Positions 32,834 to 42,202 of a stretch of 64,000 bases of DNA are shown piece by piece. Numbering within the stretch: position 1 is the stretch's first letter; each line of letters starts with the position of its first letter. A program made the translations under genes and the position numbers. Below the pieces are notes generated by a model that saw nothing but the letters and a program-made list of their open reading frames with translations, ran no database searches and was not told the DNA's origin. The stretch is from Prosopocoilus inquinatus (lineage: Eukaryota; Arthropoda; Insecta; Coleoptera; Lucanidae), in NCBI GenBank assembly GCA_036172665.1, contig CM069875.1, forward strand, positions 13,100,001 through 13,164,000, written 5' to 3'.

Positions 32834-35800
32834 TTATGGCGTCCATTTTTCGTAATAAGGAGCTAAAAGCGAAATGTGAACTGTCTCTCGTTTGGCCTTT
32901 TTGCCTTTTCCCGATTCTATAACGTAATTTAAGTTATTTCGTTTTTCAACTATCGTATATGGGCCAAAATATTTTGGTTGTAACTTGTCGCTCTTTCCTA
33001 CTTGTCTGATGAACATTTTTAATTTTACCTTATCTCCTACTTCAAAACTCGCATTACGATGTTTTTCGTCATATCGTGTTTTATCAATTTTTTGTTGTTT
33101 AATAATATTATTACGAGCTTCTTCTCTTAACTTTATAATTGCTTTTTGATTACGCAATGCAAAATCAGTTGTCATTAACTGATTTATTTGAGCATCGGAT
33201 GGTAAAACAGGTTCTCTGCCATAAACTAAAGAGAAAGGGCTACATTTGATAGTTTCCTGACGAGTTGTATTATATGCAAATACGCAATGAGGAAGGAAGA
33301 CATCCCAATCCTTTTGAGACGTGGAACAATATTTACTCAACATGTCTGCCAACGTTTTGTTTAGCCGTTCGGTGAGTCCGTTGGTAGAGGGTTTGTAAGC
33401 TGTAGTAAAACTATTCCCTGTGCCTAGCAACCTTAATAACTCTGTGACGAGACGTGACATGAAGACAGCTCCCCTGTCGCTGAGTAACTTTTTTGGTGAA
33501 CCATGTCGACAAATGATCTGCTGCATGATAAATTTTGCAACAGCTTCTGCTTTACCATTAGGAAGGGCTTTGGCCTCCGCCCACCTAGTCGCATAATCTG
33601 TCACCACAACGATAAATGTACAACCAGAATTGCTTTTTCGAAAAGGGCCTAGAAGATCTATACCAACCATTTCGAAAGGATTTCCTACTTCGATGGGATT
33701 TAATAATCCTGCAGGTTTTTGATTTAACCCTTTACGCATTTGGCAATCAGGACATCCCTTAATATATTTTTCTACATCGCGCTTCATACCTTCCCAAAAG
33801 TATTTTTTTCTAATTTTGTCTAATGTTCGAGAAATTCCTAAATGTCCGCTAATAGGTTCATCGTGATTATTATATAAAATTTCTGCGCGTATATCTGCTG
33901 GTATTACTAGTAATTTCGTTTCTGTGTTTGGTTGAATTTTATATAAAATGCCGTTTATAATTTCAACATTTTTAGCTGCCCTTTGTAAAGCCGGACCACC
34001 GAATTGTTCATCGTTAATAGCTGCAATAATCTCTTGTATTCGTGCATCCTTAGATTGTAAGTTGATTAATTCCTTTGTTGAAATTAAAAAAGATGGAACC
34101 TCTAAAGCTTTAGATTGATCGAATGTAGTTGCCTCCGTACAGGGATATCTAGAAAGAGCATCTGCATCCTTATTTGCGGATCCTTTTTTATGAAAAATTT
34201 TATACGAATATTCCATTAATTTGAGTGCCCATCGAACTAACCTGCTACCGGGAGTTTTTAATGATTGAAGCCAGCAAAGAGAATGGTGATCAGTTACTAT
34301 TATGAAATTTTTTAAGCCCCAAAGATACGATCTGAAGTACTCAACTGCCCAAACTGCAGCCAAACATTCTAATTCACTTATTGTATAATTTTTCTCATAC
34401 GGAGTTAGAGTGCAAGAAATATAAGACAAAGGATGAAGTTTACTAGATATATGATCTCTTTGAAGTAGAACAGCTCCAATACCCACACCACTAGCATCTA
34501 CGTGTAATTCTGTATCCGCCAATGGATTGAAATGATGTAAAAGAGGTGGACTTGCAAGCTTAGATTTCAGTGTATTAAATGCAGTTTCTTGAGATTTTTC
34601 CCAGATGAAATTCGACTTGGATCCGATAATATTATAAAGAGGTTTAGCTATAATTGAGAAACCAGGAATGAATCTTCTGTAGTAATTGCATAAACCTAAG
34701 AAACTCTGCACATCTTTAACCTTTTTTGGAGTTGGAAAAGAAATTACCGCCTCAACTTTTCGATTGTCTGGTTGAATACCATTACCAGAGATGTTAAATC
34801 CTAGAATATTTATGTTTTTATAAGCGTACTTACATTTAACAGGTTTTAGAGTTAGACCTGCATTTCTGATGCATTGGAAAACGTTATTTAAGCGATCTAA
34901 ATGTTCATCAAAAGTTTTACTTACTACTATTATATCATCTAAATAAATAGCAACCTCTTTCCATTTTAGATCTTTAAAAACTGTATCCGTTAATCTCTGG
35001 AAAGTTCCCGGAGCATTACAGAGACCGAAACTAAGTCTATTAAATTCAAATAATCCGTCATTCGTTATGAACGCTGATTTATGCTTATCCTCTTCTTTAA
35101 TCGCACACTGCCAATAACCGCTATTTAAATATAAAGTTGTAAAATAACTATTTCCGCCGAGAAAATTTAAAATATCATCGATTAGGGGCAGCGGATCAGC
35201 GAATTTGGTTGTAATTGCATTTACTTTTCTGTAGTCGACACAGAAACGGTAGGTGTTGTCAGGTTTTTTAACTAAGACCACTGGGCTTGCAAACTGACTA
35301 TCTGAAGGACGAATTATACCTAACTCCAACATTTCTTGAATTTGATTTGAAATGATATTTCTTTCTTTAAGGCTCACTCTATAAGGACGCGATTTTACCG
35401 GTGCATTATTTCCAATGTCAATTGTGTGTTCGGTTAAATGTGTCAGTCCTAACATTGATGAATCCCATGCCATAATGTCGTTATTATTTCGAAGTAATTT
35501 ACTTAACCTTTGTTTTTCTTTATCGCCCAATTCAGCACTAATATTAAAGTGTTGTTCACTTTGTACATTACAAACAAAGTTATTGTTAAAATCAAAATTT
35601 TCTTTATTGTCGGCTATGTCATTAACAAAGTCATCAGTTTTATATAAATAACCCAATACTGTTCCTTTACGTAATGTGGAAGCAAAGTTTCCATAATTAA
35701 AAATATTTATTTGATGGTCACCCAGAAATTCAAAAGGATCGCTTAATTCTAATTTATTTTTATTCAGAAACTCCATTCTAGGAAAGAAAGTGTAAAATGT

Positions 35801-36157
35801 TACTTTCTCATTGTTATTTAAATTATCTATTGTAACGTGACATTTTTTATTACATTTTCGCGCAATAACTACGTCTTCACATAGTTTAATTTTTATTATT
35901 TTATTGTTCGAAATTTCATTTACAATTTCTTGATCAGGTAATGTATTCCATAGATCAACGCTACTATTTTGTACGGTATTGGATGCTTCTGTTTCCGTTT
36001 CCTTGTTTAAATGATATATTTTGATATTAATATTGGAATTTTTTAAGACATACGAGATCATATTTTTTATTATATCCCATTTACATCCATCTAACCCACA
36101 GGCAATTTTAGGTATTGCTAATTTATTGACCTCGTTTATTGTCATGTGTTTTTTCAA
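32834..36157 (-). CDS. pol: Pol: macrodomain C-terminus, RT, RNase H, integrase
   Basis: 1107 codons open on the minus strand, in the same frame as the upstream protease segment but separated by a TGA at 36161-36163. Residues 1-50 are the C-terminal part of a macrodomain (AIPKIACGLDGCKW). Then come the usual post-protease region (GTVLGYLYK), RT with CVDYRKVNAI and the active site YLDDIIVVS near residue 402, RNase H with HVDASGVGIGAVLL near 550, and integrase: HHCC zinc finger about 765-805 (SGHLG...CPDCQMRKG), catalytic core from GIDLLGPF (about 835) through LSDRGAVF to TNGLTERLN (about 930), and a GPY/F module near 1065 (GPYTIVEKR). Together they copy the RNA genome to DNA and integrate it. 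Apart from the TGA, the frame is intact. Confidence 0.92.
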   Translation of the reverse strand: MKKHMTINEVNKLAIPKIACGLDGCKWDIIKNMISYVLKNSNINIKIYHLNKETETEASNTVQNSSVDLWNTLPDQEIVNEISNNKIIKIKLCEDVVIARKCNKKCHVTIDNLNNNEKVTFYTFFPRMEFLNKNKLELSDPFEFLGDHQINIFNYGNFASTLRKGTVLGYLYKTDDFVNDIADNKENFDFNNNFVCNVQSEQHFNISAELGDKEKQRLSKLLRNNNDIMAWDSSMLGLTHLTEHTIDIGNNAPVKSRPYRVSLKERNIISNQIQEMLELGIIRPSDSQFASPVVLVKKPDNTYRFCVDYRKVNAITTKFADPLPLIDDILNFLGGNSYFTTLYLNSGYWQCAIKEEDKHKSAFITNDGLFEFNRLSFGLCNAPGTFQRLTDTVFKDLKWKEVAIYLDDIIVVSKTFDEHLDRLNNVFQCIRNAGLTLKPVKCKYAYKNINILGFNISGNGIQPDNRKVEAVISFPTPKKVKDVQSFLGLCNYYRRFIPGFSIIAKPLYNIIGSKSNFIWEKSQETAFNTLKSKLASPPLLHHFNPLADTELHVDASGVGIGAVLLQRDHISSKLHPLSYISCTLTPYEKNYTISELECLAAVWAVEYFRSYLWGLKNFIIVTDHHSLCWLQSLKTPGSRLVRWALKLMEYSYKIFHKKGSANKDADALSRYPCTEATTFDQSKALEVPSFLISTKELINLQSKDARIQEIIAAINDEQFGGPALQRAAKNVEIINGILYKIQPNTETKLLVIPADIRAEILYNNHDEPISGHLGISRTLDKIRKKYFWEGMKRDVEKYIKGCPDCQMRKGLNQKPAGLLNPIEVGNPFEMVGIDLLGPFRKSNSGCTFIVVVTDYATRWAEAKALPNGKAEAVAKFIMQQIICRHGSPKKLLSDRGAVFMSRLVTELLRLLGTGNSFTTAYKPSTNGLTERLNKTLADMLSKYCSTSQKDWDVFLPHCVFAYNTTRQETIKCSPFSLVYGREPVLPSDAQINQLMTTDFALRNQKAIIKLREEARNNIIKQQKIDKTRYDEKHRNASFEVGDKVKLKMFIRQVGKSDKLQPKYFGPYTIVEKRNNLNYVIESGKGKKAKRETVHISLLAPYYEKWTP

Positions 36158-36436
36158 ATTTCATAAGCTATTAAAAATTCCTTCATAAGTAGGTTTTTCA
36201 TTTGACTTGTTTTTTGTGACTAAATAATATATAAAACGATTATTGTTTTTGAGGAATGCTAAACCTCCCACTTTAGGATTTTGTTTTTTAAGTTGCGTAA
36301 CATTGTTAAATTTTTCTTTAAAAACCCTTGCGATTCCCGAGGACATTTGAAAATCTCGCGCCACACAATGAGCTAAACTGTATTGTTTGGATGTTTTAAA
36401 TAAATCTCCGCATTCTTCCTTAATATTTGAATACGT
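36008..36436 (-). other. TARG1/OARD1-like macrodomain, split by TGA
   Basis: The order of landmarks follows the human TARG1 (OARD1/C6orf130) macrodomain: GDLF, SLAHCVARD, GIARVFKEKF, YYLVTK, then KPTYE, and after the stop, IPKIACGLDGCKW and IKIYHL. The lysine of LVTK and the aspartate of CGLD correspond to the two catalytic residues described for TARG1, so the ancestral domain could have removed ADP-ribose from glutamate. Substrate and benefit to the element are inference. TGA at 36161-36163 cuts the domain in this copy. Confidence 0.8.
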
Positions 36437-37069
36437 TAACGTTGATTGAGAATGCTTAACAAAATCTGAAAAACATTTTTCGTAACTAATGGAAAAATCT
36501 TCATTTTCTTTGAAAATATATGGAGTATCCTGACCTATGCTAATACGCTGCTGACCGTCGTTCGCTATCGTGTTACTTCCAAAGTCAACGTCCGTGTCGT
36601 TCTTAAACATTTTTATGCGGTCTTTTTTAAAAGTTACAGTATTATTAATGAAATTTATATTGCCCTGATTGTCCTTCAAAAAGGGATACCCTAAAAAAAT
36701 ATGTGGTGCTAATTTATCAACAACTAAAGCTTTTATAGGATAGCTTTCTTCGTTTATGTTAATTACGATTTCAGTTATACCTACAGGATAAACGTGATAA
36801 TTATTTATTGTATTTAGGATTAATTCCTCTTTTAAAGGAGAAATTTTATTGGCAAAACAAGGTCTTACTAAATTGTATGATGAGCCAGTATCTAATATCG
36901 CTGTTATATATTTATTGTTTACTTTTCCTTTAATTTTAAGTATATTCGTATCTTTTAAAAATACAGGCGCTACGGTGGCTGGCGTTGTATTATAAAATGT
37001 CCAATTTTTACTGTGACTTTTATTAACATTTTTATTATTATTACTTAGGCCCTCGCCGTTTGATTCCAA
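36161..37069 (-). CDS. Protease and N-terminal macrodomain segment
   Basis: 302 codons in the -1 frame relative to gag, presumably reached by ribosomal frameshifting (gag-frame heptamer GGGAAAC at 37111-37117), since no ATG opens it. Residues about 45-160 form a retropepsin-like aspartic protease with the active-site motif ILDTGSSYNLV near residue 60 and FLGYPFL near 125. From about residue 212 the sequence becomes a macrodomain of the TARG1/OARD1 type: SLAHCVARDF, MSSGIARVFKEKF, then YYLVTKNKSNEKPTYEG. The segment stops at TGA in the middle of that domain. The same frame continues after it into pol. Confidence 0.85.
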   Translation of the reverse strand: MESNGEGLSNNNKNVNKSHSKNWTFYNTTPATVAPVFLKDTNILKIKGKVNNKYITAILDTGSSYNLVRPCFANKISPLKEELILNTINNYHVYPVGITEIVININEESYPIKALVVDKLAPHIFLGYPFLKDNQGNINFINNTVTFKKDRIKMFKNDTDVDFGSNTIANDGQQRISIGQDTPYIFKENEDFSISYEKCFSDFVKHSQSTLTYSNIKEECGDLFKTSKQYSLAHCVARDFQMSSGIARVFKEKFNNVTQLKKQNPKVGGLAFLKNNNRFIYYLVTKNKSNEKPTYEGIFNSL

Positions 37070-37080
37070 CAGGACAGAAT

Positions 37081-38859
37081 TTAGGGCCTCCTGAAATTCT
37101 GTCCGTTCCGGTTTCCCTGCGCTTTATTATATTGTTGATTTTTGTTAAAATATTCAGAATTTTTATTACATATCAATTCATTGTAACGTGACGGATAATT
37201 AGCTCTTTGAAAATTGTTTTGGGTTTGATAGCAAATATTAGCAGTATGGCCACTTCGATGACATAATTGACAAATAGGTCTTCCGTTCAATGTTCTACTG
37301 CGATTTTGTAACGTGAAAGAATTATTTGGAATTCTATTTATGTTATTAGTAACTGGATCTGGTTTTTGGTTAACTCCCCCACGGTGACTCTGATAATTTT
37401 GCCTATATTGATATAAGTTGTTATAGTTCCGTTTCGTGAAATTCTGATTGTAGTTAGGATAAAATTTCTGATTTTGATTAAACTTGACCTTAGTAAGCTC
37501 TAATTTCAATTGCTTCAATTGCTCTGCAATGTCTGTTACAGTATTCTGTAAAACTTGTGAATTTTGTAGAAATTGTGAATTTTGTACCGAATGTGAGTTC
37601 TGTGACGTAGAACCATTCAGTTTACTTATGGTTTTCGGCAGTATCTCTGTTTTGAAAGAGTGACCTTCTCGTTCTGTTTCAGCTACATATTCAATGAAAT
37701 TTTCAATTTCCCCGAGCGATGAAGGACGCGTTAAATTTATCAAATATCTGTGATATGGTAATAACCCTGCAATAACTCGTTTAATAATGTCCGTTTCGGC
37801 CATATTTGGGTTAACCTCGTAACATAAGTCTAAAATATCGTAGTAATATGTTATTAATTGCTCATCTGTTTGTTGTCTGCGAGAAATTAATCTAGCTTCA
37901 ATATCTGTATCGTAACTCGGACCGATAAATTTGTTTTTAAATTCTTTTGTTGTCAATGTCCAGTCGGCATTTGGATGTCTTTTAACAAATTCCCGGAACC
38001 ACACTGCAGCCGAATTTCGTAAAGAATTACCAAAATAACATAATTGAAGTGTATCATCCCACGCGTTCGACTATGCAGCTAATTTATAGTTTTTTAAGAA
38101 AAAAATTGCGTCATCGGAGGACGGATCAAAAATAGGTGGTGGGAAATATTTCGGTTTTGTAGGAGTTCGATTTTGAAGTAACATTGATAATGTGTTATTG
38201 ACTGTAGCAGGATTACTGTTTGAGAAATTATGAGATTCTTGTGATTCTAAAATAAAAGTGTCCGCTATGTGAGCATCCCTAACTGGTTTAGAACTTTTTC
38301 TAGAATTAGCTTGAGGAAATCTCACAGATTCATTAATTGTTTCTGTTGGCAACTGGAATCTTGTTGATTTTGTAATGGCACCGGTTTTTTTGATATTAGA
38401 ATTTGGGGTAATTTCTGAGCCAACCACCTCGTCATAAGAGTTATCATTTGTCATACGAACTGACTCGAACATTTTTGATGAATTATTATCTCGGTCAAAA
38501 GCAATTTCGGGGGGTAGTACACTGTTAATAGAGAAACTTGAGGGCGGCGGCGGCGGGGGTATTTCTGAATTATCGGAAAGGCATTTAAATTTATTTATTT
38601 CTGGAGGAGTACTTTCCGGAAGAACTGTAATAGTGGTCGGTTCATTAATTGTAGTAACTATTGATGAAATTGGAGGAACCACGGATTCTAAATATTCACT
38701 TGCGGCAGGAACGGGTGTTTGACTAGGAGAACGCGGAATTAGCGAGCTCCTCGCGCTAGGGAAAAATACATCCTTTTCCAAATTTATCTCTATATCATAT
38801 TTATTTTTGTCGTCTTCTTTGCTTTGTGAACGAGTCTTAGGTTTTTGTCGTTTATCCAT
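37081..38859 (-). pseudogene. gag: Gag with zinc knuckle, one in-frame TAG
   Basis: A single frame of 592 codons from ATG at 38859 to TAA at 37081, interrupted only by TAG at 38071-38073. The N-terminal third is basic then proline/serine-rich (MDKRQKPKTRSQSKEDDKNK, IPPPPPPSSF). A capsid-like region spans the stop (FFLKNYKLAA before it; NAWDDTLQLCYF and AAVWFREF after it), as expected for Gypsy capsid proteins. The C-terminal part is Q/N-rich with a CCHC knuckle, CQLCHRSGHTANIC. Gag forms the particle and packages RNA. Whether the TAG is a point mutation or a leaky stop cannot be told from one copy; mutation is more likely given its place inside the capsid. Confidence 0.85.
37111..37117 (-). 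promoter_or_regulatory. Probable -1 frameshift site (gag to pro)
   Basis: In the gag frame the minus strand reads G GGA AAC, a classic X-XXY-YYZ slippery heptamer known from simian type D retrovirus gag-pro. It lies 11 codons before the gag stop, inside the overlap with the protease frame, and a -1 slip leads exactly into that frame. Confidence 0.65.
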
Positions 38860-39420
38860 ATGTCTTCAAGTCAATGTCCGTTATTTTATGAAGAAGGAAA
38901 AAAAAGAAATTAAACACGTGTCATTTGTAACGCAATTACGGAATCTTATTACGTAAAGTAAAAATGCAAATAATGTAACTTCACGCATTTCCTGTTACGT
39001 TCGCGGTTTCAGAATTCGACACCATCCGCTTGCCTCCGTCATCAGAAAAAAAATATTTCATTAACGTAAATAATTAAAATATTACAATAAATTATTTTAT
39101 TTTCATTCCCGCACATATTATTATTATTATTATTAAATTTTGTTTAAAACAAGTCATGATTGGAAATAATCGAAAACATATATATAAATCGGAGAAATAC
39201 TATTAACATTGTATTAAAATTACTTAAAAATAGTTACCGTTATTTGAAACAAAATATGTAACAGAGTAATATCATCCCAATTTTTTCTATATAAGTACAC
39301 GAAAAAGTGGTGCTTGAACGAATCAAAAAAAAAACTTTTCAAACAAATTCGTTAAATTACATTTTTGCATTACAAAAAAAAAATAAAATCAAATAGATCG
39401 CTTAAGGCGCCTCCACCACT
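38860..39420 (-). other. Leader and primer-binding region of the provirus
   Basis: Non-coding. Immediately inside the 5' LTR, after AG, the minus strand reads TGGTGGAGGCGCC, with the TGG start expected of a primer-binding site complementary to a tRNA 3' CCA end. I do not name the tRNA. The rest is AT-rich leader up to the gag ATG. Confidence 0.6.
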
Positions 39421-39792
39421 TGTCACGACCCTGGAAAGATCGAGGGTCGCAAAGGGGGGTTGCTCAGAGGGAACACTCGCTAGCTAGTAGCGGAGGTACC
39501 TTAACGGAATGCTGGAAAGTTAAAAATAAAAATAACCATACCTTTCAGAAGCGGTTTATTTGCAAAAACTCAAAGAATCCCTTCAGCAAGCAGAGCCCGG
39601 TAACCGCCAGGTGACGTCCACGGCACCGCGCACACACACGCCCGTCTGTCTGTCTGTCTATCTATCTCCCCGCGACGCGTTTTCCTAGCGGTTTTATTAT
39701 GCCTGCCAGCAAATCATTTATCCCAGTCTATAACTAATTAATTGAAACAGTTATAACAATAATTGATACCTACCTTAGCATCATTTGTGACA
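39421..39792 (-). repeat. 5' LTR of the errantivirus-like element
   Basis: 372 bp, TGTCAC to GTGACA, nearly identical to 28860-29241; it lacks the short TGCTGAAGTCAG stretch. Confidence 0.93.
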
Positions 39793-40600
39793 ATATATTC
39801 TTTTTAGAGGAAAGTTTCATCTAATCACGGGCTGAAGTATTATAACAGAGGAATTCATTACAATGTTTACTCGGTATATACAGTGAGAATCTTGTAACGC
39901 TGCACATAGACGAAAATTACGTGATCAGATAATACATTTCTGAATCATATAAAATTGCACATAGGGGTTTTAACATTACGTTGCTATAGTTACTACCTAA
40001 TTCTTAATGCTGAATCATTTACAAATTGCACATAGGAAGGAAGGGAATAATTGATCTATCTGGAAATTTGGCGGCAAATAACGCAAATACCTCTGTCAAT
40101 TAAGCTCCATTTGAGAATGATGTGTACATACATTTCCACTTTTTTGGCGGTTGTATACATTTTACAATAAATCGAAAGAACAATTTAATTCAATCTGACA
40201 ATTCAAAATCAGTAGTGTCATTACTAACAACGCACGGTAACCATGGCGAATAAAATAAATTTGGAAATATTGTAATAATGCTTCCGTTGATAATAATTAC
40301 TATGTGCAGTCTTATAAGATTCTCAGTGTATATATTACATTGATATTTATATCTTTTATTTTTTATTGGTAAATAGATAACTGTTATGAATAATCTTGTT
40401 ATTTGTGTAAAATAAAAACTGCACAGAATAACTGTTCTCAAGTTGATAGACTTTTATAATGAGGAAGTAAAACAATGCATTTTTACGCAATCGTACGCAG
40501 TTTATGAAATCAAAATTGAAAATTACTTTAAGTATAAGAATGATGTAAGAAAATAATTTAGGTAAAAAGAGAAAATTGTTTCTGTCATATCATTTAAGTT
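39793..40600 (+). repeat. RF-1 repeat, right part of the provirus-split copy
   Basis: Continues the RF-1 copy from 28,859 (starting with the duplicated ATAT and ATTCTTTTTAGAGG), with a 448-bp MITE inserted at 39881-40328. From 40,330 it matches 11,340-11,530 and 1-620. Confidence 0.75.
39881..40328. mobile_element. TA-flanked MITE inserted in RF-1
   Basis: Inverted termini CAGTGAGAATCTTGTAACGC and its diverged complement GATTCTCAGTG, each next to TA. The empty site is seen in the palindrome arm near 11,337 (CGGTATATATTACATTG). No ORF. A related fragment occurs inverted at 50826-50873. Confidence 0.75.
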
Positions 40601-41254
40601 TGATGCAGACAATTTTTCATCTGTTATTCTATGCTCAAAACAATTTTCTCTTATATTTTATTACAGCTTTCTATAATGTCAATGTGTCTTTCAACAAAAG
40701 AAACATTGATATTACAAAAGTTCTAATAAAATATAATATTAATAAACTTTTACCTGATATTTACGAGTTATTTATAAACTGACACTTGTTTTTAATCTGT
40801 TTAATATGTTATATTTTATGAACTGCTAGCTGTTATTGGTCAATTGATGACTGTTGTCAATAATCTCCTACCTATCATTTAACAGTTATTTAAACAGGTT
40901 ACTGTTATTTGTTGAATTTTTCACAAAAAAAATATTTTTAATGTTGATCATTTATCGTTTTTTTCTTCTTATAGAACCCTTTAACATATTTACATTACCG
41001 TAAATAGAAAGGAATACACTATCAATTTTGCTACAAACAATTGTAAATTTATAAAAAGATAAATCACGATCAGAAATTGGATTTAACAAGAAGAACGTAT
41101 TAAACAGATTTTTAAACAACCACGTTGTTGATTTAGATCAGTTTACATATTATTACTATTTTCGTTTGTAACATTGCTTCTAAACGCAAATCTCTTTTAA
41201 AATTTTGCATTATTTGATGCTACACTTGATTTGACGAAACACACTTTAAAGTAT
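40601..41254. other. Gene-free stretch
   Basis: AT-rich, with a short RF-1-like tract near 40,825-40,880 (AATTGATGACTGTTGTCAATA). No gene is supported. Confidence 0.5.
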
Positions 41255-41597
41255 TGTTACGTTTCTAGGGTTTAAATTTATTTATTTAAACGAATAAAAC
41301 ACTCGGTAAAAATTTAACCGTAATTTAATAATGCTTAACATCTAATTTATTTGTAACAATTTATTTACACACTAAATCTAACTTCGACGATCGCTATTTA
41401 GAATTAGACTGACTCCTGATTCCACCCCGGCCGATTTTATATTCTACGCTGCCTTCTTATTTTCGTTCTTTCGTTCCATCGCTGGAAAAGTCTAGTCTGT
41501 TCGATGTAGGCCCCGGTGGCGTGGCAGCCAATGACGCATAACGAACCGACTTCTTGATGCCTTCAGTTTGACGTAGTAAGCTGGGTGGAGCGCCACA
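41255..41597 (-). repeat. 3' LTR of the second Gypsy element
   Basis: 343 bp, nearly identical to 47563-47895, with a few substitutions and a 10-bp length difference near 41,458. On the minus strand it begins TGTGGCGC and ends GTAACA. Directly inside lies the polypurine tract (minus strand AAGAAGGGGGCAG, 41598-41610). Confidence 0.9.
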
Positions 41598-41700
41598 CTG
41601 CCCCCTTCTTAAAAAACGTTTCGTCTCGAAATGTTCCTGGTGATAGTCTTGAAGGAGGGTGTCGGAATCTACGTGCTGGCCCATTCTTCCAACTTCCCGT

Positions 41701-41835
41701 CTAGAAGAAGTAGCAGTCCACGGTTTTGCTGTTGCTGACTATTGCCTGTGGGTGGTGGCTGCAGACTAGGACTTCATTTCCCGTTCGGTGGAAGATGACT
41801 TCCAGCATGCTTCGAATTACTCTCCAGTCTAGTCA
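41701..41835 (-). pseudogene. Macrodomain tail after the in-frame TGA
   Basis: The pol frame continues after the TGA at 41833-41835 for 44 codons, reading LDWRVIRSMLEVIF and NEVLVCS, before a TAG at 41701-41703. This matches the last helix and strand of a TARG1-like macrodomain, so the original Pol ended at 41701 and the TGA is secondary. The change is consistent with CGA to TGA, because arginine sits at this place in human TARG1. Confidence 0.75.
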
Positions 41836-42202
41836 GTTCAATCTGCAGCCCAATTTGGGGATGGCTAACTTCATCTGGTGGTTCTCTATTAGCTGTCTCC
41901 TCAGGCTATATAGGGCTCTCCACATAGTCACATAGTCAGGTTTACCGCTTGATGTCTTCTTAGTGACTAAATAATGCACGTGGCGCCTCCGATCTGCCGT
42001 CGAATCAATGATCTGCAAGCTCTTGCCTACCACGGGATCCTGTCTTCGTAGCTCCTCGATTTGGCCAAATTTCTTCCTAAACACCTGAGCGATTCCTTTG
42101 GACATTTTCAGGTCTTCTGCTACGCAGTGGGCCAGACTGTACTCCAGTGGCACTTTAAAGAGATCTTGTTGCTTCTCCGTGGTCACTCCAAACCGTGCCT
42201 TG
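41758..42202 (-). other. TARG1/OARD1-like macrodomain at the Pol C-terminus
   Basis: It follows the GPY/F module by about 70 residues. Landmarks in order are DLFKVPLEYSLAHCVAEDL, SKGIAQVFRKKFG, VHYLVTKKTSSGKPDY, IPKLGCRLN, stop, LDWRV. The catalytic lysine (LVTK) is kept, but the position equivalent to the catalytic aspartate (GLD in TARG1) is asparagine (RLN), so hydrolase activity would be doubtful even without the TGA; ADP-ribose binding might remain. It is clearly homologous to the domain at 36008-36436 but sits at the opposite end of Pol. Confidence 0.8.

Larger units (their letters stand above)
28860..39792 (-). mobile_element. Errantivirus-like Ty3/Gypsy provirus with env and macrodomain
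   Basis: A complete 10.9-kb element on the minus strand, in the order 5' LTR (39421-39792), primer-binding region, gag, protease with macrodomain, RT/RNase H/integrase, env, decayed extra coding segment, polypurine tract, 3' LTR (28860-29241). It is flanked by ATAT on each side; the related sequence near 11,190 has the single ATAT in an otherwise identical context, so the insertion is precise. The LTRs differ only by about 13 bp of indel and a base or two, implying recent integration. Even so, gag has one in-frame TAG, the macrodomain one TGA, and env one frameshift, so this copy is unlikely to be autonomous. Confidence 0.93.

Noticed and set aside
28860..39792. Classification as an infectious retrovirus
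   Set aside because: Gene content and Env type are those of insect errantiviruses within Ty3/Gypsy, and every gene of this copy has a break.
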